Assembly: GCF_042453785.1 (NCBI RefSeq)
Contig: NC_091669.1
Location: forward strand, 30,583,001 to 30,647,000
Direction of reading: 5' to 3'
Length of the DNA: 64,000 nt
Origin: Malus domestica
Taxonomy: Eukaryota; Streptophyta; Magnoliopsida; Rosales; Rosaceae
Shown: piece by piece, positions 1 to 10,587 of the stretch
How positions within the stretch are numbered: position 1 is the stretch's first letter
Layout: every line of letters starts with the position of its first letter
The notes under the pieces: generated by a model
Told to the model about the DNA's origin: nothing
Seen by the model: only the letters and a program-made list of their open reading frames with translations
Database searches by the model: none
Translations under genes and position numbers: made by a program

Positions 1-1860
1 AAAAGGTTAACAATTGCAGGCAGCTTGCCTGTTTCAGTTTCACAATATCACAATTTCAGTTTCACATTACCATCTGTTTCAATTTTCATAACAAGGAAGC
101 AACAACTAACAAGTTAAGCTTAAGTTCACAATTGTCTAACAAACTAGTTAATTAAAAGTGCATGCAACCAAAATGAAATAAGTTAAGTTTTACAAACCAA
201 ACTTCCGAATGAATTTAGATTAAGTTACAAACCAAAAGCAAAACATAGTTTATAAGCAAGAAAGTGCATGCAACCAAAATGAAGCTTAAGTAAGTTCATT
301 CCTTTTTGCCCCTTCGGCCCCTTCCCCTTGTTGATGAATCAACCACACTCTTGATTTTTCCCTTCTCTGTAAAATACAATTCTAAAACTGCCGCCGCCAC
401 CTTGTGCCTATTTGGAAGCTTGTACTTTGGATTCAAATCATGGATCCAATCTTTATAGTCCTCTTGATCAACCACCCTAAAAGGCATCTCCGCTTTTATT
501 ATCCACTTCACACATTTCATATCAAGTCTTTTTTTATTGAAAGTGTGAGCAACAACTTGATCCCCCATCACCCCTTGTGACAACAATGGTTGTTTCGAAT
601 CCAGGGTCCTAGGTGTACTAGTAGATTGTGATTGGCTACCACTAGCACTACCACTACCAGACCCGTCCATCCTGATAATGCACAATAATATATCACAACA
701 CACTTCAACATATATATAATATTCATATAAGATTAAAGCAAATTAATTGATCCATAAACTGATCCATTCCATAATATATCACACACATTCCATAAACTGA
801 TCCATAAACACATATATTATATCAAAGTCAAAACACATATTTATCTCAGAATATAATCAAGTTAATTGAATATAATTAGGTTAATTGAATATAATCAAGT
901 TAATTTTTGGTTCATCAGTTGAACCAATTTGCAATAACTCAACAAAATACGCAAATAGTTCAGAATTTGATATCCGAAATTGCTCCATTAAAGAGGCATT
1001 CCCTAATTCCGAATATGTTCACACTCCATTAAAGAGGCATTCAATATCCAAAAATGCTAAAGAACAAAACCCAATGAAAATAAAAAAACCCTAACCTGGA
1101 TTTTAGGACTCAATTGGTTCCTTCTTGTCCTGCGTCTGCGTGAGTTGTGGAGGATGATGAGCGGCGTGGATTCGACGGAGGAGTGGAGCGGCGGGAGCAT
1201 TGGCGGCGGGACTCTGAGTGAGAGTGTGAGTCGGCGTGGATTCGACGGAGGCGTGGAGCGACGGGAGCACGGGCGGCAGGACTGTGAGACTGTGAGAGAG
1301 AGAGAGAAGAAAACTGGTGGGATTCAAACGAAGAAGAAGACGAAGAAGAACCTGGACTTCAGCCGGGAGAGCAAGTGCGAGAGGATAACGTCTGGAGAGG
1401 ACCACGACCAAGCTGAGAGGACACTACGTCTGGAGAGGAAGGAGACAACAAGAGGGCTCGCTCCGACTAACTGTGAGTCTGTGAGAGAGGGACTGTGAGC
1501 GAGAGCGAAGAGACCGAGAGACCGAGAGACTGTGAGTAAGGGCAAGAGTGAGTCTGAGAGAGAGAGAACACCCACCTAACAAATGACCTAACCTAACTCA
1601 ATGGACGGTTGGATTTGATTTTAACAAATCCAATGGTCAAGTAACTTCTAATTAAAAATTAAAAATAAAAAAATATATATATATAATAATCGGTTCGGTT
1701 CGGGATTACCGAAAGCTTTCAAAGCTGTGGCCGAATCCCAACCTGAAACTTTTGGGACAGGTACCGAAGGTTTCGGGAAATTCGGTTCGGGATTTTTTCA
1801 GTCAAATTTCAGGACGGGATTGGGACGGTTCGGGATTTTCGGGAAAAAATTCCACCCCTA
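1..1860 (-). mobile_element. hAT DNA transposon, 5' portion, cut by window start
   Basis: The right end, 1680-1860, is packed with CGGTTCGGGAT-type subterminal repeats and stops in TTCCACCCCTA, the complement of a TAGGGGTGGAA terminus typical of plant hAT elements. A reading frame on the minus strand (296-703) encodes a stretch like the region just after the zinc finger in hAT transposases. The purine-rich segment at 1145-1575 resembles the untranslated leader of such elements. The other terminus is not in the window, so the target-site duplication cannot be tested. Family assignment is inferred from the terminus and the protein fragment. Confidence 0.7.
296..703 (-). pseudogene. hAT transposase N-terminal fragment without BED finger
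   Basis: The open frame ends in a basic Gly-Arg tail (GRGRRGKKE). Its middle part, with EMPFRVVDQEDYKDWI followed by LNPKYKLPNRHKVAAAVLELY, matches the block in hAT transposases where a short helix carrying MPF precedes a conserved Pro-x-Arg and a Leu-Tyr-rich helix. A splice acceptor (TTATCAG before GATGGACGG) lies near 677, so translation may really enter from an upstream exon; a Ser-Gly run follows it. The BED zinc finger, catalytic RNase-H-like core and hATC dimerisation domain are all absent from this frame. It could be a decayed transposase or an N-terminal-only protein made by a non-autonomous element. It differs clearly from the transposase at the right edge. Confidence 0.6.
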
Positions 1861-1862
1861 GT

Positions 1863-2100
1863 TGTTGATGCACAATACTGGATCGATTTTGGACCAACTT
1901 AGATTCGGCATTGAATCGCACAAACGCATAAGAATAAAAAGATTTTTCATGGTTCATCCCAAGTTGAGGTTACGTTAACATTGGTGTATGTACGTATCCA
2001 CAATGTAAATATGAGTTACATTGTACAAGAGGTTGTTGTCAAGACTTGAACAACCAAACAAAAGCATTAGGGGATGAAGGCACGAGGAAGAAGAGTGGCT
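1863..2100. mobile_element. Relic of the TGTTGATGCAC-type LTR
   Basis: The stretch starts TGTTGATGCACAA directly after the hAT terminus and keeps the order of landmarks seen in the LTRs at 51215 and 52464, including a TGGTT(C/T)A(T/C)CCCAAG-like block and a TTACGT block. Similarity fades after about 1990. Broken and old; only the 5' part is recognisable. 2101-2465 holds nothing I can name. Confidence 0.4.
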
Positions 2101-2465
2101 TTGTAACCCATGGGTAGTGACGCGTCACAAATACCATTGTACTATGCACTTGAATTCAAGATTCGGAATCTAGTCTGTGTGACAAGTTTTCTTTTCAAAC
2201 ATGGGCTGGGTTACCAGTCCAATTTAATTGGACATAACTCATCTCATCCGAGCCACCAAACGAGAGTGTTTTCACTGGAAATTAGCCCACATCTTGGTAA
2301 AATTGATTGCCCATAATGATTTACCCTCACGAATGGAGCGGATAGCATACCATACTTTTACGTTAAGCATGTCGTGTCAAATGTAGCATCTCCAAATTCC
2401 TCATATATCATTGTACTTGTATGCGCCTAAGTACATTTCTTAATCGACTTTCTTCATTAAATCAA

Positions 2466-3745
2466 GGGTTTTTATCACAAATGGTCCCTAAAATTGACCC
2501 TCACCATCAAGATGGTCTATGAACTTGAAAATCAATCAATGTAGTCCCTGAAAATAGGTGTTGCAAATCAATGTGGTTTTTTTGTCACAATTCTGTTAAA
2601 AATTATGTTAAGTGTTAATGTGACACATAAATGGGCCCCACAAGATTTACAAATTTTTATCACAAGATGGTCTCTGAAATTGACCCACATCATCAAGATG
2701 GTCCCTGAAATTGAAAATTGATCAATATAGTTCTTGAAAATAGATGTCGCAAATTAATATAATCATTCTGCCACAATTTTGTAAAAAAATTTGTTATATG
2801 CTGATGTGAGTTTAATAATTAATTAAAAAAGTAGTCTAAGTACCTTTTTGCACACTGGAATTTTTTTTTCTTATAGTAGGGCCTACTACAAAGAGACCTA
2901 AATTCTCAAAGACACAAAACCTAACCAAGGTCTAAGAAGGGGTCTGGAAATAGTTTTCAACCAACAATAGATGCACCTTGGTTATAACCTCATTATCTCA
3001 AGGTAGACTTTGTTGTTCTTTGTATCACCAGACCACCAGGGAAGCGCTGAACAAACTCTCGAAGGTTAAGGTTGTGAGGATGTTGATCACCTAAATGTTA
3101 AATGGTGATGTCCCATAAATTGTTGCCAATCGACCAAGGTTTCACCAAAGGTGATCTCAATCCAGGTTCAATTCGGTGAAAGGTGTCGAAGTGTGTAAAG
3201 ATGGGTGTTGAGATTTTTCTTTGAGAGAATAAAGAGCGAAGGAGGTAGAGAAATGTGGAATGAGATCGGAGGTGATTGCAGGACTAGGTTTTTAGGTTGA
3301 CAACTTTTTTATTAACTATTAAATTATTAAGCCTATTTGTAATTTTTTTAAATTTAATTAGACTTGTGTGACCCATTTATGTGTCACATCAGCACATAAT
3401 AGATTTTTGACAAAATGACTATATTGATTTAAAAAACTTACTTGCGGGACTAGACTAATCATTTTTAAATTTAAGGGGTTATTTTGATGTCGCGGGTCAA
3501 TTTTAGGGACTTTTTTTATGTCACGGGTCAATTTCAAAGATCATTTGTGAGAAAAAATGACTTATGGGGTTATTTATGTGTCACATCAGCACTTAACAGA
3601 ATTTTTAACAGAATTGTGACGAAATGACCACATTAATTTGCGACATCTATTTTCAGGGACTACATTGATTGATTTTCAATTTTAGGGACCATCTTGATGT
3701 TAAGGGTCAATTTCAAGGACCATATGTCATATGTGATAAAAACCC
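2466..3745. mobile_element. Mutator-like MITE with compound inverted repeats
   Basis: The element is bounded by GGGTTTTTATCAC and its inverted copy GTGATAAAAACCC. A perfect 9-bp target duplication, TTAAATCAA, sits at 2457-2465 and 3746-3754. Nine base pairs is the Mutator-superfamily signature. Each inverted arm is long (about 350 bp) and is itself two tandem units of about 180 bp carrying 'dispersed-phrase' motifs such as ATGGTCCCT and CATCTTGATG. The core (about 2850-3330) has no intact reading frame. A second copy in inverted orientation lies at about 31600-32433. Confidence 0.85.
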
Positions 3746-3853
3746 TTAAATCAATAACATAGTAGAAATTTGAAATTTGAGCCTGCATTTAAAAAAAGAA
3801 GGTTTGTGATCAATTCAGAGACTTCCTACCTATAATCGGAATTGTCCATTTTA

Positions 3854-4614
3854 GAGCAATTCCACCAGGAAGAAGAGAGCCCAGCACCCAGTCAAAAAAC
3901 CAAGCTGGCACCCTGTCAATTCACTCCAGCCTGTGAAATCGACTGGCACCCAGCCCAAGCCAGTCCACAGGCCGGCCTAAAATCGACAGACCTTGGGACC
4001 GGCCTATCTGACGTCAGTGTGACGTTGGAGGGCATATGACGTCAGAGAGGGAGTTGTTGTGGAGGCTGAGGAGCGGAGCTGGTCGAGGCGGGAGAGGATG
4101 TCGCGAGGGAAGGAACCACGGAGGGAGAACGACGGGAGGACGAAGCGACGGCGTCGGAGGTGTGGAGATGCAGGAGGACGGCGTCGACGGCGTCGGAGAT
4201 GCAGGGGTGGACGGCGTCGGAGATGCAGGGGTGGACGGCGTCGGAGATGCAGGGGGATGGCGTCGGAGATGCAAGGGTGGATGGCGTGCAGAAATGGAAG
4301 GTTTTGAAGAGGAAGGAGAAGGTGAGCTCATGGGAGTGAGCTGGAAAAGAGAGAGAGAGGGAGGGAGAGAGAGAGAGAGAAAGAAAGGATCGGAGAGGGA
4401 AAGGAAGAAAGAAGAAAAAATAAAAAATAAAATAAATGATAAAATATTAATTGATATGAATAAAATAATATAATATTAGATAGACTGGGTGCCAGCGTAT
4501 TTTTAGGGGTGGAGATGCTTTGGCCTATTACTGTTTACTGGGGTCTATTACTGTTTAATTGAGTGGATAAATGCGCTGGGTGCTAGCACAAAGTCCTTAG
4601 GGGTGGACTTGCTC
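3854..4614. mobile_element. PIF/Harbinger-type MITE
   Basis: Termini GAGCAATTCCACC and GGTGGACTTGCTC are inverted copies with one mismatch, flanked by a TTA trinucleotide on both sides (3851-3853 and 4615-4617). The 3-bp TTA target and GAGCA start fit Harbinger/Tourist MITEs. The inside carries several 'GGCACCCAGTC/GACTGGGTGCCAG' blocks that repeat in inverted order, plus a GC-rich purine tract with a minisatellite. The long frames across it (4036-4473, 4059-4307) are repeat-driven and not gene-like. Confidence 0.75.
4165..4285 (+). repeat. 24-bp minisatellite inside the Harbinger MITE
   Basis: Four to five copies of a unit close to GGCGTCGGAGATGCAGGGG plus TGGAC run head to tail. The outer copies are more diverged than the inner ones. 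The unit length is a multiple of three, which explains the artificially open frames here. Confidence 0.8.
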
Positions 4615-4726
4615 TTATAAAACACTTGACAAAAATTATTTCTGCTAAAAATTAATAAATATCAATGTCGTTTAATCAGTCTACTATTAGTAAATAGATA
4701 GATAAGTTATAATACATTGTCCATTT

Positions 4727-4732
4727 TATAAA
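4727..4732 (+). promoter_or_regulatory. TATA box of riboflavin synthase gene
   Basis: TATAAA lies 145 bp before the chosen ATG. A start site about 30 bp downstream would give a leader of roughly 115 nt, which is CT-rich as in many plant genes. The box lies just beyond the Harbinger MITE (ends 4614), so the MITE abuts the promoter. Confidence 0.5.
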
Positions 4733-4876
4733 CCCTTTCTTCTTGTTTTATTTCATTGGATCTCATCGATTCTAGTCAAACACAAAATTGAGGGTTTTTC
4801 TTGCCAATTCCACCGAACCTTGAAAATTTTCAAGTACTCAAGGGTCCCAACTCGTGTTGCATCCGAAACAAACAGA

Positions 4877-5701
4877 ATGGCGGTTTCACTCTCAAGAACT
4901 CCTCAACCCTGTGTTGGACAAATCTCCATCATGAACAAGTTTCACACCATCTCATCCAAAACCCTCCGCAGTTTCAATCCCCTTTTCAAGCCCTCCACTC
5001 AAACCCTCTTCCTCAGCTCCCAAAAACCCAAAACCAATCGCCAATATCCTCCTCGCAACACAATCCGATGCCTTTTCACCGGCATCGTCGAGGAAATGGG
5101 CCGCGTCAAGCAACTGGGCACCGCCCAAAACGGCGGTTTCGACATGAAAATCGGCGCCAAAACCGTTCTGGAGGGCGTTCACCTCGGGGATAGCATTGCC
5201 GTCAACGGAACGTGCCTGACCGTGACTGAATTCGATACCCAGTTGTCGGATTTCACAGTCGGGCTGTCGCCCGAGACGCTTAGGAAGACGTCTCTGATCG
5301 AGCTCGAATCGGGATCACTTGTGAATTTGGAGCGGGCGGTGCAGCCCACGAGCCGAATGGGCGGGCACTTCGTGCAGGGTCATGTGGATGGCACAGGGGA
5401 GATAGTGTCCATGGAGCCCGAGGGCGATTCGCTGTGGATCAAGGTAAAGGCATCGAAAGAGGTGTTGAAGTATGTGGTGCCGAAAGGGTTTATAGCAGTA
5501 GATGGAACTAGTTTGACGGTGGTGGATGTGTTTGATAAAGAAGAGTGCTTTAATTTCATGTTGGTTGCTTACACTCAGCAGAAGGTGGTGATTCCGTTGA
5601 AGAAGGTCGGGTCGAAGGTTAATTTGGAGGTTGACATACTCGGGAAGTATGTCGAAAGACTTCTCAGTAGTGGGTTTGTTGAGTCAATCAAATCTTCATG
5701 A
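4877..5701 (+). CDS. Riboflavin synthase (alpha chain), plastid-targeted
   Basis: Catalyses the last step of riboflavin synthesis: dismutation of two 6,7-dimethyl-8-ribityllumazine molecules to riboflavin and a pyrimidinedione. Intronless, 274 aa from the first ATG; the frame runs 57 bp further up but only from a TTG. Residues 1-65 are rich in Ser, Thr, Lys and Arg and almost lack acidic residues, as in a chloroplast transit peptide. The enzyme proper begins at about residue 66 with the classic LFTGIVEEMG. Two lumazine-binding barrels follow: the first contains SIAVNGTCLTVT, the second FIAVDGTSLTVVDV, with the SRMGGHFVQGHVDGTG hinge motif between them. The C-terminal helix (NLEVDILGKYVERLL) for trimer formation is present. 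Nothing is broken. The nearest neighbour is more than 4 kb away. Family identity is essentially certain; the plastid location is inferred from the presequence. Confidence 0.96.
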   Translation: MAVSLSRTPQPCVGQISIMNKFHTISSKTLRSFNPLFKPSTQTLFLSSQKPKTNRQYPPRNTIRCLFTGIVEEMGRVKQLGTAQNGGFDMKIGAKTVLEGVHLGDSIAVNGTCLTVTEFDTQLSDFTVGLSPETLRKTSLIELESGSLVNLERAVQPTSRMGGHFVQGHVDGTGEIVSMEPEGDSLWIKVKASKEVLKYVVPKGFIAVDGTSLTVVDVFDKEECFNFMLVAYTQQKVVIPLKKVGSKVNLEVDILGKYVERLLSSGFVESIKSS

Positions 5702-5807
5702 CTCATAAGGTACTAGTTACTTATAGTTTGTTTACTGCAATCCTGATTTGGTTTCGTGTATTATTACATTTTGTAATGCATACTTGTTCTTGTTTTCTTT
5801 CTCTTTC

Positions 5808-5813
5808 AATAAA
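5808..5813 (+). terminator. Possible polyadenylation signal of riboflavin synthase gene
   Basis: AATAAA occurs 107 bp after the stop codon, following a T-rich stretch. Plant poly(A) signals are loose, so this is a best guess. Confidence 0.4.
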
Positions 5814-5829
5814 AATTGAAAAGGTTATT

Positions 5830-8800
5830 TGCGTAAGAGATTCAGATTTTTAGTGGTTCGGATTGATTTTTAGTGGGAAAGAATATTGCAGTTGTAAGTT
5901 ACGAAATGTGTAATATGTAGGATGATCTTTAGCGTAAACATTCCTACATTTATCGCAACAGGCGAACAAGATTACCCTTGAGGTCGATGAAGATAATTCA
6001 AGTGTTGGAACTGGTGTTTGAAAACAACATACTGGATAGTGCATCTTTAACAGATCAGAAGCCACTTGATACAGTTTTGAAATGTGGAGTTCACTATGTT
6101 GAAATTTTTCGTGCTGAAGCTCTGATGGCAATTTGTTCTTTCTTTCTGCCAATTTGGTCAATGGTTTCATGTGCGACATCTACAACAATTATATGAGCTT
6201 GGGAGAAAGAAAAAAAGAATGCAGCAATTAATTAGCTAATAATAAAATCAATCAATTAGGTTCTTGTGCTTAACTCCTTTAGTGGTATCAAGTGTTTTAC
6301 TGTTTCTGCTCATTTTCTTTTCAAGGTCATCGCCTGTGTGGGTTGTACACGCTTGTGATTGGGATGGTAACTGAACCAACCGGTGGCTGTAGGAATGCTG
6401 TTTGGAATTTTGGCCATTTTTAGCTTCTGTTTTTTTTTTTATTGGAAGCGTTTTAGGTAGTGTTGCACTTTGAATAGCTGTTATATCTCGATTTTAAAAC
6501 TTTGTTGTATCATTGTTAGAGATGTATTCTATTGATTACTCTATATACTAATTGGATTATGATAGTTTTATTAAGTAATAAAAGTTTTGTTGTATCATTT
6601 TTAGGGCTTTATTGTACACAGACACATGCATGCCTTCACACGCACATAGATTTTCATTCCTTCGTGTTTGCAGCACCAAGGGCAAAACTGTAAGCCTCTG
6701 ATGCTCCTCAAGTGTCTTTGGGCATCAAATTGCACAGTAGAAAAAACATTCTGCAGTAGTCTGATGATGATCTCTCTCGTACTCTGTCCAGTAGGGCATC
6801 TGATACAAATTATGTTAGTCTTGTAGCTCCCCGTTGTTGTATAGCAGGCTGGTTTGGAATTTTTCTGTCTCAAGCTTTTACTCAAAACTCTCATCTTCCT
6901 TTTTTAGAAACGCAAGTATATTATTCTCTTAGTCTCTCTTTACAGTGATTAGCGAGAGAAATTATTACGTGGTGTTCTGGACTACAGAAAGTAGGTGGTT
7001 CCACCCAATTAAAATATCGCATGTGTTTGTTTGAAGCTCAGTGGGAGAAGGTCGCCTCTCTGTTGAAGGTAAAGGGTTGAGGTAAGTTTCTTTTCGCCCT
7101 CGTGTGTTGATTTCTTCTACTAGTAGTTCTATTCTCCTTCCTCTCTGAGTACTGAGGTCTGTATCTCGTTCTGCTTTTCCTGCAAATTGAGCACCCGACT
7201 CTTGTTCGTAGTGCTTCATGACCAATTTTAGGCCCTTTTTTTTTTCAAACGAAAAACTTTCTGCTCGTAACATCCTCCAATTCTCTCCTGTCTTGGTCAT
7301 AATTTTAGGAACAGCAATGGTATTTGTTCCCAGGGGAGTGACTGGCTCTTTATTGTGTTGTAATGGACCGACCTGCTGTGTAAATTTTTGCAAAAACTAC
7401 ATTTGTCAACAAAGTCTTATCGGACTTGATTTCGAGAGAGTCTGAATAGCAGATCTCGATATGAAATAGCTCGAACCAAGAATCGCCATGGTTAGTGATG
7501 ACCTGATGGGGAACTGTCGTCATCGCTAACTTTTGTCATGGTAGAGAGCAGACGCAGCTTGCTCAACATCAAGTTGCCAAGTTGGAGGTGGAGGGGACTC
7601 AGCTTTCATGGCGATATCATTCTACTTCACTTTAGTCCACTTGCACAATTTGCCAAACCAACCACTCCATTTCTCCCCATCTCAGCCGAAAGTGAGAACC
7701 GGTTCTCCTCTTTGTGAGCGTGGACGGATGAGTAAAGTGCGTGCCATATGAACATTTGGTACAGTTGTACAGTATTTGGTTGAGTTGGGCAAATGAGTTT
7801 GACTCCAAATTTAGTGGATATGGTGATCTGATCTCTCTAGTGTCCATGTCGGCAAGACTTTAATTTCTTTTTGTTATCCGTCCACCGGCGACTTTAAATT
7901 TGATTATCTGCTCCATATTTAAATAAAAATAACAAATATATAATTTGTCAAACTTTTTGTTGTAAATTTTTTTATCAACATTCTTTCTTTTCCCTTCAAA
8001 AAAGGAACCACTTGGTAATTTCATCACTATAATTCACCATTTCGGGGGCCAAAAAGACTCATAGAGACATTTCAACATTCTTTTAGCTACCATCGTGTGA
8101 TTCACAAATAAAAAAGTAACAATATTCTGCACTTAGGTGCGGTCATACCACCTTACAATCTACTCATGTTACAACACATATTTTATATATCTTAAACAAC
8201 ATTAAACTCGACTATACGTGCAACGGGGGTTATTATTATTATTATTATTTGGGTGTGCAAGAAACTTTGATACGGTTGCTTAACTACGTAGCTTTCACAC
8301 AAAATGAAGATTGATGTAGTGGTGAGTGACACAAATTACAAAGCATATCATACTTTTGTGATAGGTACCAAAACGAGGTTGGGGTCGGCCGTTTCACGAC
8401 AATGACAATGAAGTGTGGTAATAAAAGTGATTGTTGGGGCTAAATTAGTAATTGGAGCCGCATCTTCCAAATTGTCAACCCACTCCGCCACCGGCCACTC
8501 CCCACCGGCCACTCCAAACCCAAAGATAGAGGCCTATAATTTACTCGTGAAAAAAGTGGCGCGTGCGTGGCACAATCTGGGCCGTTCACGTGGCCTGGCA
8601 AATTGAGTGCGACTAGAAAAGATCAGCCTATGAGGGCTAACTTCGTCTAGAAAACATCAATATCGACGTGCCGCTAAAATACCCAAAGATTGAATGACGC
8701 ATTTACCAACTTGCCCCTCCATTATTCTTGCCTTTCTGGAACGACTTTCCCCACTCTTACAAGACTAACCCTATCCTATCCTTTCTTTTGGGGTTTCCTT

Positions 8801-9180
8801 GATTCTTTTTCCCCTTTAAAGTTGATAAAATAATAGAAAACAACACACACAATATTACATCCTTGATTAACTCTTGTTTTTGTCTCAAATATCGGATTAT
8901 ATTTGGTATTTATAAATGGATAAGAATAAAAATAAAAACATATTTATCATAATTAGTCGTAAGACCTTATAGTTAACACATAAAATTAAACATTTAAATC
9001 AATTAGGAGATAATCCTAATCCGTTCCCACCAGAAGGACACCTAACTTATTTACATGTGCATATTCACTTTTGTCAACTCTCGACAGGTAAAAGGTCATG
9101 ATCTTAATCTATTAAGCTTGATTTTTCTCCATTAACTAAATTTGATTTGAACAATTACACCTTACATTTGAGACTAACAC
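5830..9180. other. Intergenic stretch without a recognised gene
   Basis: Mixed AT-rich sequence. Short frames on both strands (for example 6965-7393 on the minus strand, 142 codons) have no recognisable domain. A (TTA)n run of about seven units lies at 8231-8250. 8380-8610 is more GC-rich and has repeated CACCGGCCACTCC. I see no RNA gene here. Confidence 0.5.
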
Positions 9181-9200
9181 GTTAAAAAGTCTTGAGCTGT

Positions 9201-9318
9201 GGAAACATTTACATCCAAAACTGATGATATTCCAACGATAAGAATCTCCCTAACGAGTGGAAATATTTACATTTAAAACTGACGGTATTCCAACGATAAG
9301 AACATCCCTAACGAGTGG
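9201..9318 (+). repeat. 58-bp tandem duplication upstream of the small-protein gene
   Basis: Two head-to-tail units (9201-9258 and 9259-9316) share GGAAA(C/T)ATTTACAT, the block ATTCCAACGATAAGAA and CCCTAACGAGTGG, with about 10 differences. They lie some 430 bp before the ATG of the next gene and could be a duplicated promoter segment. Confidence 0.8.
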
Positions 9319-9586
9319 TCAGGTGCAGGTGCAAGTTGGGGTACAGTTGAAGTTGAAGATGTGCACAACCCAAGTGGTGCAGGTGGAGCCCCTTTTTGCT
9401 TTCTTCCTCGGACCTCAGCGCCATGACATTACACATCGAAAATGATACCCACGGGAGGGTATTTTAGACAATTGCGAACATCTGAGAAAGAAAAGTGAAG
9501 AGGGCAAAATAGGAATTCCAGGCCCAAGTTGGGGTGTAGTTGCCGCGTAAAGGTTCGAAGTTAACAACGACCAGCAGCGGCAGTTG

Positions 9587-9593
9587 TATATAT
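9587..9593 (+). promoter_or_regulatory. TATA box of the small-protein gene
   Basis: TATATAT in a GC-richer setting, 158 bp before the ATG. The following leader is CT-rich (TTTCTCTCTTTC), typical of plant 5'UTRs. Confidence 0.5.
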
Positions 9594-9744
9594 GTGCCTG
9601 CCGTCAAAGCCCTTCCAACTGCCCACTCAACTTTCTCTCTTTCATTTTCCCACCATACAAACAGTCAGTCTCCCAACTTCCAGGCTCTCCGTATCCAATC
9701 AATCTTCCAACTAGCTAGCTACCTAATACTCGTCTCTTCCAGTC

Positions 9745-10587
9745 ATGAACAAGCCAGGCTTTTTAGCGGCCTCTGTCGCCGCCGCTTCTGCCACTGCTCT
9801 CTCCGTCTCCGCCACTCCTTCTTCTTCTTCTTCAAGCTTTGTGTCTGATTCAACCATGCGATTTTCTCACCAGGTAATTGAATAATCTTAATTTGAATTC
9901 ATGGGTTCTTTTTGTCTTTTCGTTTTCCATCCTTTGTAGTTAGTATTCAGCTTTGGATGCTCTGCTTCTATTTGCCCTGTTCTGTTTGGCTGCTGAGAAA
10001 AAAAAAATGGAAAAGGACTGAAATCTGGGATTTTGACCCTTCAACTCATATTTTATCACTTACTAGTTAACCTTAACCAAACGAGTATTAGAGAAACAAA
10101 ATATACGCTGGTTGTAAATTTCTAATTTTATTCTTGAATTTCTGCTATATTGTGTCTACTAGAAATGTTAGGACTCTCAAAGTGAAATTCTTCATATACA
10201 TTAACGTTAAACTGTAAGGTTGCAGAAAGTTCATGAACAACTACACTTTTCAAAGTTCCTTTAGCATTTCTTGTGTCTACAGCTTGATATTCCTATTTCA
10301 ATAAAAATATTTGGACACATTTATCGACACGGTTTCTAATAGGGAGGACTCTATCATTGTTTGTCGATCCCACTTGTCTTAGGAACTGTTTGTTAATTTT
10401 GTGTGTTTAAATAATATTATTTGACGTGTTTATATAAAATTGTAATTAAGCAGGGAGAATTCTATTGATTTTGTAGGAGACTGGGTGTAAGAGAAATCAA
10501 GCAAAATCATCGGCTTCGACCGAGAAATTTGCGCCCAAGTTCGATGGGTTGAGATTTATTGAAACACTGGTTACTGCTCATAGATAA
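9745..10587 (+). CDS. Small uncharacterised plant protein, 79 aa, two exons
   Basis: Exons 9745-9873 and 10477-10587 join in phase 0 through a 603-bp intron with CAG|GTAATT donor and TTTTGTAG|GAG acceptor. The product has three parts. An N-terminus starting MNKPGFLAASVAAASATALS is rich in Ala and Ser, without acidic residues. A Ser run (26-31) follows. The C-terminal tail, KFAPKFDGLRFIETLVTAHR, ends exactly at the stop. I recall this terminal motif from short plant proteins of unknown function, which supports a real gene; I know no experimental role. The N-terminus could be a plastid or mitochondrial presequence or a signal anchor. It lies on the same strand as riboflavin synthase but 4 kb away, with its own TATA box, so the two are independent. 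The gene is easily missed because neither exon makes a long open frame. Confidence 0.8.

Noticed and set aside
1103-1575. Overlapping frames on both strands
   Set aside because: Low-complexity GAGAGA-rich leader of a hAT element; frames differ in every phase and match nothing.
4036-4473. 145-codon Gly/Arg-rich frame
   Set aside because: Produced by the 24-bp minisatellite and purine tract within a MITE.
4820-4876. Longer N-terminus of riboflavin synthase
   Set aside because: The upstream in-frame start is TTG; the first ATG at 4877 already gives a good transit peptide.
6965-7393. 142-codon minus-strand frame
   Set aside because: No recognisable domain, no promoter or splice context, and composition is compatible with chance. 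The adjacent frame 6601-6894 is equally unrecognised.
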